This document shows, in pieces, positions 8,457 through 16,240 of a DNA stretch of 46,774 bases. The DNA comes from an uncultured Lachnospiraceae bacterium (GTDB lineage: Bacteria > Bacillota > Clostridia > Lachnospirales > Lachnospiraceae). The notes beneath the pieces are model-generated. The model was not told the origin of the DNA. It ran no database searches and saw nothing but the letters and a program-made list of their open reading frames with translations. Where the stretch lies: NCBI GenBank assembly GCA_900316805.1, contig ONEJ01000014.1, forward strand, positions 1 through 46,774, given 5' to 3'. Positions within the stretch are counted from its first letter, which is position 1, and every line of letters begins with the position of its first letter. Both the position numbers and the translations under genes were made by a program.

Positions 8457-9530
8457 ATGGAAAAGAAAAAAATCGTAATGACCGGCGGCGGTACCGCAGG
8501 CCACGTTACCCCCAATATTGCATTGATGCCGGCTTTAAAGGAAGCAGGCTACGAGATTACCTACATAGGCTCCTATAGCGGCATGGAACGGGAGCTGATT
8601 GAGGCACAGAAAATCCCTTATATCGGCATCTCCTCCGGCAAGCTCCGCCGCTACTTTGACTGGAAAAATTTTACGGATCCCTTCAAGGTTTTAAAGGGCT
8701 ATGGGCAGGCCGTTTCTGCCTTGAAAAAAATAAAACCGGATGTTGTCTTCTCCAAGGGAGGCTTTGTTTCCGTACCGGTGGTTCTTGCCGCCAAACACTG
8801 CCACATCCCGGCAATCATCCATGAATCCGATATTACACCGGGACTTGCCAACCGTATTGCCATCCGCGGAGCAAAGAAGGTATGCTGTAATTTCCCGGAA
8901 ACCATGAAATATCTGCCTGCGGACAAAGCGATCCTGACCGGATCCCCCATCCGTCGGGAACTGTTTTCCGGTAATCCCAAAGCAGCTGAAAAGCTTTGTG
9001 GATTCCCCAACCACAGCAAACCGGTTCTTTTGATCATCGGCGGCAGCTCCGGCTCCAGAGCCATCAACGCGGCTGTCCGCAAAATTCTTCCGGAACTTCT
9101 GGAAGAATTTTATGTCATCCACCTCTGTGGCAAGGGTAATCTGGACAACAAGCTGAAGGGACTTATCGGCTACGCGCAGTTTGAGTATGCCAGCGCCGAG
9201 CTTACCGATATGTTTGCACTGGCCGATATGGCAGTTTCCCGGGCAGGCGCCAACTCCATCTGCGAGCTTTTAGCCCTGCACAAGCCCAATATATTAATTC
9301 CTCTTTCTGCTGCTGCCAGCCGCGGGGATCAGATTCTCAATGCAAAATCCTTTGCAAAACAGGGATTTTCCTATGTGCTGGAGGAGGAAAAGGTTACAGA
9401 CCAGTCACTGCTCGCCGCTATCCATGAGGTCTATCAGAACAGAGAGGCTTACAAGAAAGCCATGTCAGAAAGCGGCCAGATGGATTCCATCGGAGCCATC
9501 TTAAAGATTATTGAAGAGGAAGCCAGGTAA
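8457..9530 (+). CDS. murG: UDP-GlcNAc--undecaprenyl-PP-MurNAc-pentapeptide GlcNAc transferase (MurG family)
   Basis: 357-residue GT-B glycosyltransferase that makes lipid II from lipid I on the cytoplasmic face of the membrane. Motifs: the N-terminal glycine loop TGGGTAGHVTPNIAL, FSKGGFVSVPV, the second-domain loop IIGGSSGSRAIN, and the UDP-GlcNAc signature SRAGANSICELLAL followed by the PLSAAASRGDQ loop. The ATG at 8457 is chosen over one at 8433 because AGAGGA lies correctly before it. It stands alone, outside a dcw cluster, which is seen in many Lachnospiraceae. A second copy elsewhere in the genome cannot be excluded. Confidence 0.92.
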   Translation: MEKKKIVMTGGGTAGHVTPNIALMPALKEAGYEITYIGSYSGMERELIEAQKIPYIGISSGKLRRYFDWKNFTDPFKVLKGYGQAVSALKKIKPDVVFSKGGFVSVPVVLAAKHCHIPAIIHESDITPGLANRIAIRGAKKVCCNFPETMKYLPADKAILTGSPIRRELFSGNPKAAEKLCGFPNHSKPVLLIIGGSSGSRAINAAVRKILPELLEEFYVIHLCGKGNLDNKLKGLIGYAQFEYASAELTDMFALADMAVSRAGANSICELLALHKPNILIPLSAAASRGDQILNAKSFAKQGFSYVLEEEKVTDQSLLAAIHEVYQNREAYKKAMSESGQMDSIGAILKIIEEEAR

Positions 9531-9550
9531 TTCCGGCAGATACTCCTCAT

Positions 9551-9601
9551 AAAAAGACAGGTGAAATACTTCCCATCGCGAAAGTGATTCACCTGTCTTT
9601 T
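9551..9601. terminator. Bidirectional terminator between murG and the HIT gene
   Basis: AAAAAGACAGGTGAA (9551-9565) pairs with TTCACCTGTCTTTT (9588-9601). The A-run on one side and the T-run on the other make it a terminator for both convergent genes. Confidence 0.85.
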
Positions 9602-9606
9602 CTTGA

Positions 9607-10017
9607 TTACATCTTCATGTCGCTGCAGATGTTCTTCATTTCCTCATCGGAATACTCCTTGTGATTCCATTCCATAATTGCCTGATCCCCTGCATATCTG
9701 GGAATCAGATGCATATGAAAATGAAATACCGTCTGTCCGGCATCCACGCCATTGTTCTGAAGTACATTGTAACCGTCACAGTCTAGAACTGCTTTCTCAT
9801 GTGTGATGACTTTTTTAGCAAGTTTTGCTGCCTTGCCCAGTGTCTCCTCATCAATTTCAAACATATCCGAAAAATGCTCTTTCGGCAAAATCAAAGCATG
9901 TCCCTTCGTTGCCGGACTGTTATCCAGAATCACCCGGAAATCCTCATCCTCGTAAATCGTATTGGTGGGAATGTCCCCATTGGCCAATTTGCAAAAAATA
10001 CAGTTATCATCCTTCAT
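9607..10017 (-). CDS. HIT (histidine triad) family protein
   Basis: 136-residue Hint/HinT-type nucleotide-binding protein, which hydrolyses adenosine phosphoramidates or related nucleotidyl conjugates. The triad HFHMHLIPRY is near residues 97-106. The N-terminal CIFCKLANGDIP has the Cys-x-x-Cys seen in many Hint proteins. The segment LILPKEHFSDMFE is typical. It is the last gene of the rhomboid > flavodoxin/SCP2 > HIT unit, starting 15 bases after the preceding stop. It ends in a shared bidirectional terminator. Confidence 0.94.
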   Translation of the reverse strand: MKDDNCIFCKLANGDIPTNTIYEDEDFRVILDNSPATKGHALILPKEHFSDMFEIDEETLGKAAKLAKKVITHEKAVLDCDGYNVLQNNGVDAGQTVFHFHMHLIPRYAGDQAIMEWNHKEYSDEEMKNICSDMKM

Positions 10018-10032
10018 GAATTGATCCTCCTT

Positions 10033-11022
10033 CTAAAATACAAAAATTCGATCCAGCATGCGCAGTGTCTTAAAGTTTCCTTTTGCCGTCATCTCCCCGG
10101 TCATAAAGGCCCGCTGGAAGGTCATCCGCCCGTCGATAATCGACTGCATCACATCTGCCCCCAGTTTCGCCTCCACATCCGTATCCTCATCCTCACCATA
10201 ATACACATTTACAAAACTGCCCTTGGCTGCAACCTGAAGAGGTTTTTTCATCCCGTCAATCAGAAATGAATATCGCGCCTCGAAATCATCCACCGGCATA
10301 TAGTGATTCTGAAGTTCTTTAATGTACGGGGCCTCCGGTCCGGAATCCGACTGTCCCAGCATGTCCTTAAACATGGAGGCCAGCTCCTCAATGTCTTCCT
10401 TCTGCTGTTTTACGTAAGTGTCATCTGATACGTACTTGGACAGCTGCTCGCTCTCCTGGGGCGTCAGGTTCAGCTCCTGCGTCCTTAAAACACTCTGGCG
10501 CACCGCCTGATTGCTGGTGGGAAGATTCTTGATCTTCTGGGAAATGGTACGGTACAGATTCTCCGCTTTCTTCTCAATGATCAGTGTGTAATCCCGGTTC
10601 ATCTGAAAGGTCAGAAGATCCTCCACATATCCGCACAATCCCGAACAGGGCAGGCCACCCAGCATCTCCCAGGCATTGGAAAGGGTCATTTCGCCCTCCC
10701 GTTCTCCGTAGGTCGTAGACATGACAACCGGCTGCATATATATTTTGCTGATTTTCTCCTTGTCTCCATACAGCCAGCAGGCGTCCAAAAACTGCTGCAT
10801 ATATCCGCCAATTCCCAGCCACTCCACCGTAGTTGCCAGAATAATGCCATCTGCCTCCTTAAAGGTCTGTGGAAGCGTTGCAATCTCATTCTTATGCTCA
10901 TAGATATTGTATCGCTCAACGGTGACACGCAGTTCCTTAAGAACATCTTCGATTTTGCCCAATACATACAGGGTCGGGTCATCTAACAGCCCCCTCCCCC
11001 CATAATAAATATTAATCTTCAT
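10033..11022 (-). CDS. Flavodoxin-like oxidoreductase with C-terminal SCP2 domain
   Basis: 329-residue two-domain protein. Residues 1 to about 160 have the flavodoxin-like fold of NAD(P)H-dependent FMN reductases (MKINIYYGGRG start; EADGIILATTVEWLGIGG loop). A charged helical linker follows. Residues about 220-329 match the SCP2 sterol-carrier fold, with the FVNVYYGEDEDTDVEAKLGAD and GRMTFQRAFMTGEMTAKGNF strands. Such fusions are found in Clostridia and their substrate is unknown. It lies between a rhomboid protease and a HIT protein in one operon. Confidence 0.85.
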   Translation of the reverse strand: MKINIYYGGRGLLDDPTLYVLGKIEDVLKELRVTVERYNIYEHKNEIATLPQTFKEADGIILATTVEWLGIGGYMQQFLDACWLYGDKEKISKIYMQPVVMSTTYGEREGEMTLSNAWEMLGGLPCSGLCGYVEDLLTFQMNRDYTLIIEKKAENLYRTISQKIKNLPTSNQAVRQSVLRTQELNLTPQESEQLSKYVSDDTYVKQQKEDIEELASMFKDMLGQSDSGPEAPYIKELQNHYMPVDDFEARYSFLIDGMKKPLQVAAKGSFVNVYYGEDEDTDVEAKLGADVMQSIIDGRMTFQRAFMTGEMTAKGNFKTLRMLDRIFVF

Positions 11023-11043
11023 CGGAAACCTCTCTTCCTGATC

Positions 11044-11673
11044 CTACTCATAAGTATAGGGACTTTCCTCGCCAAAATCAACTGTTTTGCGCGGTTTCCG
11101 GTACAAAATTATCCCAAGGAAAAATCCCATAAGAAGGCCTCCGACATGTCCCCAGTTATCCACCTCTCCGCTGGAAATCCCATAATACAAAGAGATTGCG
11201 ATCATAAACAGTAATCCCTTTCCCGTCAGGGTCTCGTACCGTCCCTTATGACGGATTACCACCCAGAGCAGAGCCCCGATAACGCCAAAGATTGCACCGG
11301 AAGCTCCTGCGGACACGGCATATTCTCCACTGTAGATCATCTGCAGAAAAGAAAGCACACTTCCTCCCACACCGGCAAGAAGATACAACAGCAAATACTT
11401 CACATGCCCCAGCGCCTTCTCAAGAATCGGCCCGGCGCAGGCGAGAACCAGCATATTGTTCATAATGTGTTCAACGCCAAAATGCATAAAGGTGGCTGTC
11501 ACAAGCCTCCAATACTGTCCTTCCAGAATACAGGGAGGCCAGGCTGCTCCCATCTGCATCATGAATTCCGGATCTTCGGTACTTCCCAGCAATTCCATAA
11601 TGAGAAACACCAGCACATTCAACACGGTCAGCGAAATTGTTACAAATGGTTTTTTATGACTGCTCTGCTGCAT
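11044..11673 (-). CDS. Rhomboid-family intramembrane serine protease
   Basis: 209 residues from the ATG at 11673, preceded by AGAGGG; a GTG 48 bases upstream is in frame but lacks a ribosome site. It has six predicted membrane helices. The catalytic Ser is S125 in SAGASGAIFG (GxSG motif) and the catalytic His is H176 in NWGHVGGLLMG. The HxxxN motif EHIMNNML supports the oxyanion region. Rhomboids cleave substrates within the membrane; the target here is unknown. It is the first gene of a three-gene unit just downstream of the Tad operon, with its own promoter. Confidence 0.93.
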   Translation of the reverse strand: MQQSSHKKPFVTISLTVLNVLVFLIMELLGSTEDPEFMMQMGAAWPPCILEGQYWRLVTATFMHFGVEHIMNNMLVLACAGPILEKALGHVKYLLLYLLAGVGGSVLSFLQMIYSGEYAVSAGASGAIFGVIGALLWVVIRHKGRYETLTGKGLLFMIAISLYYGISSGEVDNWGHVGGLLMGFFLGIILYRKPRKTVDFGEESPYTYE

Positions 11674-11725
11674 AGCTTTCCCTCTGCTCCCTGAGCCTGA
11701 TCCTATACTTTCGTTACCCACTCAA

Positions 11726-11753
11726 GTATAACGTCAAAATACAGTAAACTCAA
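11726..11753 (-). promoter_or_regulatory. Probable promoter of the rhomboid operon
   Basis: Read on the minus strand: TTGAGT (11753-11748), 16 bases, TTATAC (11731-11726). It lies in the 90 bases between the FHA gene stop and the rhomboid start. No terminator hairpin was found here, so read-through from the Tad operon is possible. Confidence 0.5.
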
Positions 11754-11764
11754 GGGATGTTTTA

Positions 11765-12991
11765 TCAGACAAAACGATATCTGATATCCGCAAAGCGTAT
11801 ACTATCATTGCTTTCCAGCTTCCGCCTCTCCTTATAGGCAAGAGGTTCATCGTTCACGAAGGTTCCATTGGTGGAATTCAGATCCTCAATATAATAAGTA
11901 TCTCCCTCCCTGTCAATTCTCGCGTGCAGATTGCTGACCGTGTCACGGTCAATCCGGATGTCCGCATCCTTCCCATATCCGATCCGCAGACTGCTGCCCT
12001 CTACCCGGATGTCCTCCAGCTGATCGGATCCCTGATACAGGAGAATCCCCCGGACATTCCCCACATAGCTGCTCAGACAGATGGTAGGATGAATCACCGG
12101 CTCAGGCTCCAAATATTCCTCCTCCGGATAGACCGGACGAATTTCTGTTTCTTTTTTCCGCTCCGGTTCCGGCTCCAGCAGCCCCCAGTCTATCAGCTTC
12201 TGCCGGAATCTTTCCCACCAGCCGTTTTTTTGCTCTACCTTCGCCTGTTCTTTTCCTTTTGTTTTCTCTTTTGCCTTTCTCGGTCCGCTTTCCTCCCGAG
12301 TCTCCCGCCTGATGTATTCCGGCTTTTGCCGTGTTACTCGTTGTGTATCCGGCATTGTTTTCGACTCTGTATGATAAGGTGAAGCCGTACGCGTCACCGT
12401 TTCCACGACAGGAGCAGTACTTTCCTGTTGGGCAGCCGCATCCTTTTCCTTAGACTCCATAATTGCGCTGCGAAGATCCATGATGGAATATCCCTCTTTC
12501 AGAGACTGCTCATAAATACTGTAGGCAGCCCGCACCGCTTTTGTGTCCTTGTGATCCACCTTTGTGAGCAGATATTCCATCAGTTGTTGAAATTCCTTTT
12601 CAATACCGCCTGCACCATCCGGGTAAATCGTAAAGATAAATTCCTGATTACTGTTGGTAACAAAAATCAGTTCCGGGTCCAGACAGAGACAGCTGGTTCT
12701 TATCATATTCCATTCCAGTATCTCCATTTCGCTGCAGATGCTGACGATCAATCTCTCGATCAATGCAATTCCCACCGGCTTCACCCTGCAGTATACGTCA
12801 AGGGACTGCTTGCCCGAAATGTTATACCAATACTGCCCATTGCCGTCCACATACGCCTTTTCCACCGGAAGGGCTCCCTGAATTTTCTTTCTCAACATCA
12901 GCCGCTCATCCAGCCCCGGGTGAATCCCCGCCGGAATCTTCATATAGCTTCCCGTCAGATTACGCTCATAAACAATTTCCCGATTAATCAT
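11765..12991 (-). CDS. FHA-domain protein with DUF6382-like N-terminus, last gene of Tad operon
   Basis: 408 residues. Residues 1 to about 180 form an uncharacterised globular domain (DUF6382-like, recalled from pattern) common at the end of clostridial Tad loci. A long basic, Lys/Glu-rich disordered linker runs to about 315. The FHA domain (about 320-408) keeps all key residues: RIGYGKDADI, SNLHARI and NSTNGTFVN, so it should bind phosphothreonine. No transmembrane segment is visible, so it is probably cytoplasmic and may link pilus machinery to Ser/Thr phosphorylation. The ATG overlaps the preceding TadE-like gene by 8 bases. Confidence 0.88.
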   Translation of the reverse strand: MINREIVYERNLTGSYMKIPAGIHPGLDERLMLRKKIQGALPVEKAYVDGNGQYWYNISGKQSLDVYCRVKPVGIALIERLIVSICSEMEILEWNMIRTSCLCLDPELIFVTNSNQEFIFTIYPDGAGGIEKEFQQLMEYLLTKVDHKDTKAVRAAYSIYEQSLKEGYSIMDLRSAIMESKEKDAAAQQESTAPVVETVTRTASPYHTESKTMPDTQRVTRQKPEYIRRETREESGPRKAKEKTKGKEQAKVEQKNGWWERFRQKLIDWGLLEPEPERKKETEIRPVYPEEEYLEPEPVIHPTICLSSYVGNVRGILLYQGSDQLEDIRVEGSSLRIGYGKDADIRIDRDTVSNLHARIDREGDTYYIEDLNSTNGTFVNDEPLAYKERRKLESNDSIRFADIRYRFV

Positions 12992-13187
12992 GAATAACCT
13001 CCTTTAAGGACTGATAATGATAAAATTCCTTTACCTCCCACAGTTGGGCAGTCCGCTCCGGCTCCTTTCCATCCCGCACCTCTTCAAAGCTCGCAATGCC
13101 GATTTTCATTGCTAACGCCATGGTTCCAATCACCAGCGGCATCAGAAATGATGCCTCCACCGTATAACTTGCCCTCCATTTCTTCAT
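12984..13187 (-). CDS. Small TadE-like pseudopilin
   Basis: 67 residues from the ATG at 13187, which has GAGGAG upstream. After a basic start (MKKWRA) comes SYTVEASFLMPLVIGTMALA, the pattern of a class III (type IV-like) prepilin: small residue, then Glu at mature position 5, then a hydrophobic helix. The remainder is a short charged tail. Such proteins are probably processed by the prepilin peptidase encoded just upstream and act as minor pilins of the Tad pilus. It overlaps the FHA gene by 8 bases. Confidence 0.75.
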   Translation of the reverse strand: MKKWRASYTVEASFLMPLVIGTMALAMKIGIASFEEVRDGKEPERTAQLWEVKEFYHYQSLKEVIHD

Positions 13188-13243
13188 CCTTTCTCCTCTT
13201 TCCAATCGCCATCTTCTACGCAGTTTTTCTTCAGGTTCTTACT

Positions 13244-13678
13244 CTATAACACCATCATGACCCCATATCCCATCAGCAAGAAAGGGATAAACGCAATTTC
13301 TGTTTTCCGGCTTTTCTTTCTGACCAGCAGTAAAAACAACGCCCAGACCCCGGACAGTGTCAGGGCACACATACACACGTTAAGGATCTGCACCACAGAA
13401 AGAAAACATCCCATACACAAAAGCACAAGGGCATCTCCATAGCCGATGCTCTCTTTGGTGAGCCATGCAAACAAAAGGATTACACTCCCCGGCAGAAACC
13501 TTAAAACAACCGTCCAGTCCTTCCAGTCTCCTGAGGCTATGGAAAGTCCACCGCCCACCGCCGCCATGAGAATCAGTGGGAGCAGACTGACCTGTTTTTT
13601 TCGCAGATCCTCCAGCCCGAATCCAATCAATCCCACCAGCAGTATGATTGTCCGTATCATCAAAAGCTGCTCCTTCAT
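13244..13678 (-). CDS. Second A24-family prepilin peptidase of the Tad operon
   Basis: 144-residue membrane aspartic peptidase of the prepilin peptidase/TadV class, lacking the N-terminal methylase domain. The two catalytic Asp residues are visible: D24 in EDLRKKQ and D82 in the GYGD motif. Four to six hydrophobic helices fill the rest. It overlaps the preceding TadE-like gene by 4 bases, so it is translationally coupled to it. A different A24 peptidase heads the same operon at 20501, so this one may be dedicated to the TadE-like proteins beside it. Confidence 0.88.
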   Translation of the reverse strand: MKEQLLMIRTIILLVGLIGFGLEDLRKKQVSLLPLILMAAVGGGLSIASGDWKDWTVVLRFLPGSVILLFAWLTKESIGYGDALVLLCMGCFLSVVQILNVCMCALTLSGVWALFLLLVRKKSRKTEIAFIPFLLMGYGVMMVL

Positions 13679-14538
13679 TCCCTATTCTTCTCCTCTCCCG
13701 CACTGCATCTGGAACAGGCGCCCTTCCCTCCTGTCTCGGACATCGGAACCAGATAAACGGTCCGCTTCAGCCCGCTGCAGGAAAGACTCTTATGGTAACA
13801 GGTTCCATAATCTGTAATGTATATAGTTCCAACAGACGAATTTTCTGCCACGCAATCGGGACACGCGTAGTATTTGTGTCCATCTTTGTTTCTGAGGCCT
13901 CCCAAATCCCCAGCGGATACTGCCTGTATGGACAGTTCCAGATAGGGACAGGTTCTTTGACGATGGTAGACGCTTCCATACTCTGTCACATATACATAGT
14001 CCTCTCCTCTCCCCTGTCCGTCGTCCCCATCTCCCGTCCACTTCCGGTTTTGGCAGTTCTGTGATACACGGATATCTTTTACTGCAAAAAACGCAATGGG
14101 AAGGTGAATTCTGTAATCCGCCTGCAAGTGAAGCTCACAATCAGAAAACTCCGACCCAAGCAGGGATATGCCTGCCGCGCCTCCCTTTATATATTTCCCC
14201 GCTTGCTCATACTGGCTCAGTTCCCTGCGGAAGTATGCCTCTGTCGAAGCTCTCAGCACTACCGTTGAATCTGTCACACAGGCTTCGCAGGCAGTCTTTC
14301 TCCCCGCATAGATCAGTGCTTCCTGCACCTGCGTCTGTACCTGCAGCACACGGAAAAAGAAAAGAATGGAGGCAAAAAAGCCCGCCAGAAGAGGCAGCAC
14401 CACCGCGGCCTCTAAGGTATAGGAGGCAGAAAGTCTGGTGCATAAGAGTGTCTTTTTACAATTCGGAGGCGTTTTCTTTACTGTCTTTGGGAAAGGTTTG
14501 TTCGTCAATGATAAATGATCCTGTATGTAAAAAGACAC
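13675..14538 (-). CDS. TadE/TadG-like pseudopilin with duplicated Cys/His motif
   Basis: 287 residues. After a basic N-terminus, SASYTLEAAVVLPLLAGFF (about 37-56) gives a TadE-like pseudopilin helix with Glu at the processed position 5. The exported part carries two copies of a short module: YVTEYGSVYHRQRTCPYL followed by ACPDC, and YITDYGTCYHKSLSCSGL followed by ACSRC. Each has Y-x-T-x-Y-G-x-x-Y-H, then Cys, then a C-x-x-C. They could bind a metal, or form disulfides outside the cell. It sits between the DUF5702 gene and the second prepilin peptidase in the Tad operon. Confidence 0.82.
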   Translation of the reverse strand: MSFYIQDHLSLTNKPFPKTVKKTPPNCKKTLLCTRLSASYTLEAAVVLPLLAGFFASILFFFRVLQVQTQVQEALIYAGRKTACEACVTDSTVVLRASTEAYFRRELSQYEQAGKYIKGGAAGISLLGSEFSDCELHLQADYRIHLPIAFFAVKDIRVSQNCQNRKWTGDGDDGQGRGEDYVYVTEYGSVYHRQRTCPYLELSIQAVSAGDLGGLRNKDGHKYYACPDCVAENSSVGTIYITDYGTCYHKSLSCSGLKRTVYLVPMSETGGKGACSRCSAGEEKNRE

Positions 14539-14540
14539 AC

Positions 14541-16061
14541 TTATGCACCCCCTTTTTCAAAGTAACTGTATTGTGCTTCATCTCGAATCTGAAACTGCCC
14601 GGTTTTATCCTCTAACAGGCTCACAAAACCAAGAAACACCGGCTGATAGCTGTAGAACGCCTGAATTTCTGCGGAACAAACCAGATGATCCATCTGAAAG
14701 TCCTCATATCCGGGGATACTCTGCAGGGCAGACTCTTCCACATCCATAGCCCGCATGGACAACTGCTGCTCCCCGTGGAAATAAAGCAGCAAACCGAGGT
14801 AGGATTTATAATCCACGCCCCGGGGATTTTCCTTTGCACAGCTCCACCCATTCAGCAGCTGCGGCAGTGTGTTCAGATTTGAAGTCCAGTCCAGATCCGT
14901 TTTTACCATGGCAATCTTCCCTCCCGCCAGCAGGGTTCTTAGGTCTAATACACTCTCCACAAATGCCCATGCCGCAAGAAGGCCATACTTCACTGCCTCT
15001 ATGATGAGGGGATTGACGGTGGCCCCGGCAATGGTGAGGGCAAGTGCCCCCGCCTCCGCCTGCTTATCGGGCATAGCCATAATACTTGCCATATTAAGTG
15101 CCTCCCGGATTGCCAGAAGCTCCTTAGTCACAATTTTCAGATTCTCACTGTCCTTTGCTTTTCCAGCCAGAAGATACTCCATTTCGTAATGCAGTGGCCT
15201 TTGTTCCAGATTATCCGTATAACAGCCCATGTAACTGACCAGATATTGATTTAAAAGTACCTTCTGATACCAGCTGCTCTCCGGCAGAGCTTCCCCTGTG
15301 CCATTTTGCAGGCTACGATGAGATACAACCTGATCCAGCTGTACCGCCCCCTCCGACAGCACGGCATCCTCCGGCAGCACCAGAGAAAGCACCCCCTTTT
15401 CCTTTGCCTTGGCAATGGTATCCAGCAACGTTTCCTCTTCGTTTTTCTGCTCTTCTGTCTGCGTTTTAGTTTCCGCACGTTTTGTCCGGATCTGCTTTTC
15501 CTTAGCTTCCTCCTCTTCCTGCGCCTGCGCCTGCTCCTGTCTGGCCTCCTCCAAGGCCTTTTTCGCATCATCGATGCTCTGGTCACTGCCCTTGTAATTT
15601 TTATTCAGGTCGAGTACAGACTCGTAGCTGCCATACAGGGATTTGGCCGCCTCGCAGCCCACATTTTGTTTCATATAAGCACAGACAGCCTCCTCAAACA
15701 CACGCCCCGCCTGATCGCTCATCAGCAGATAGGAAGTAAATTCCACATCCGTCAGATCTACATGCAAAAGATGGCTTCCTGCTCCCAGCGTTTCTGTGGT
15801 TAGGCGTCTGATCTGCGCCTCCCGGTTATTGAAGGACCATGCCCCGTCCTCCGTCTCGGCGGCGGTTCCCAGCAGCCGGTAATTTTCCCAGAGCGGCGTA
15901 CAGTAGTCCGCAAAAACCGATTCCAGCGCTGACTCCGTATTCATCCGGGCACACTTCCCGACCTCCAGGCAATGCGCACCTTCCAGAAATGTGAAAATAA
16001 GCTGTGCCACCAGCATCAGGGATAAGGATGCAAACACCGTAATACTTCCCCTCCGGCGCAC
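14541..16061 (-). CDS. DUF5702-type TadG-like protein
   Basis: 506 residues. A pilin-like N-terminal helix (GSITVFASLSLMLVAQLIF) precedes a large exported region with a long charged Gln/Glu/Lys coiled coil (about 165-215). A second hydrophobic part lies near 340-380. The family (DUF5702, from memory) is found in Tad loci of Lachnospiraceae. The start is a GTG at 16061 that shares one base with the TAG of the Flp pilin gene (coordinates touch at 16061), with GAGAGG upstream, so the two are coupled. Its likely role is as a TadG-like component anchoring or displaying the pilus at the cell surface. Confidence 0.82.
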   Translation of the reverse strand: MRRRGSITVFASLSLMLVAQLIFTFLEGAHCLEVGKCARMNTESALESVFADYCTPLWENYRLLGTAAETEDGAWSFNNREAQIRRLTTETLGAGSHLLHVDLTDVEFTSYLLMSDQAGRVFEEAVCAYMKQNVGCEAAKSLYGSYESVLDLNKNYKGSDQSIDDAKKALEEARQEQAQAQEEEEAKEKQIRTKRAETKTQTEEQKNEEETLLDTIAKAKEKGVLSLVLPEDAVLSEGAVQLDQVVSHRSLQNGTGEALPESSWYQKVLLNQYLVSYMGCYTDNLEQRPLHYEMEYLLAGKAKDSENLKIVTKELLAIREALNMASIMAMPDKQAEAGALALTIAGATVNPLIIEAVKYGLLAAWAFVESVLDLRTLLAGGKIAMVKTDLDWTSNLNTLPQLLNGWSCAKENPRGVDYKSYLGLLLYFHGEQQLSMRAMDVEESALQSIPGYEDFQMDHLVCSAEIQAFYSYQPVFLGFVSLLEDKTGQFQIRDEAQYSYFEKGGA

Positions 16062-16228
16062 TATACCTCTCCCGCCTGATCCTTGATCTTCGTAAAGGTA
16101 TCATTCACAAGATCAGTCAGACTGCTCTTAAATATCAACACCAGTCCAATTAAAACCACCACGATCAAGATCATTTCCACAACACCGATCCCATCCTCAT
16201 CATAAACAAAATTCTTAAATCCTAACAT
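16061..16228 (-). CDS. flp: Flp-family type IVb pilin (55 aa)
   Basis: Main pilin candidate of the Tad system. The 55-residue product has a short acidic leader ending in DEDG, then IGVVEMILIVVVLIGLVLIF. A processing Gly is followed by Glu at mature position 5 and a hydrophobic helix of about 20 residues, then a short hydrophilic tail (TDLVNDTFTKIKDQAGEV). This is the standard Flp1 architecture. GGAGGAG lies 7 bases before the ATG at 16228, the strongest ribosome site in the operon, as expected for a major subunit. It lies 12 bases after the TadC-like gene, and its stop overlaps the GTG of the DUF5702 gene. Confidence 0.9.
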   Translation of the reverse strand: MLGFKNFVYDEDGIGVVEMILIVVVLIGLVLIFKSSLTDLVNDTFTKIKDQAGEV

Positions 16229-16240
16229 AATTTTCTCCTC

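Noticed and set aside
9220-9227. Sigma-28 -10 box GCCGATAT inside murG
   Set aside because: It lies within coding sequence without a downstream gene on that strand nearby; chance match.
14541-16061. Long antisense frames over the DUF5702 and Tad genes (for example 15306-15803 plus)
   Set aside because: They are rich in Leu/Arg/Cys without domain patterns and lack ribosome sites; they mirror the charged coiled coil on the real strand.
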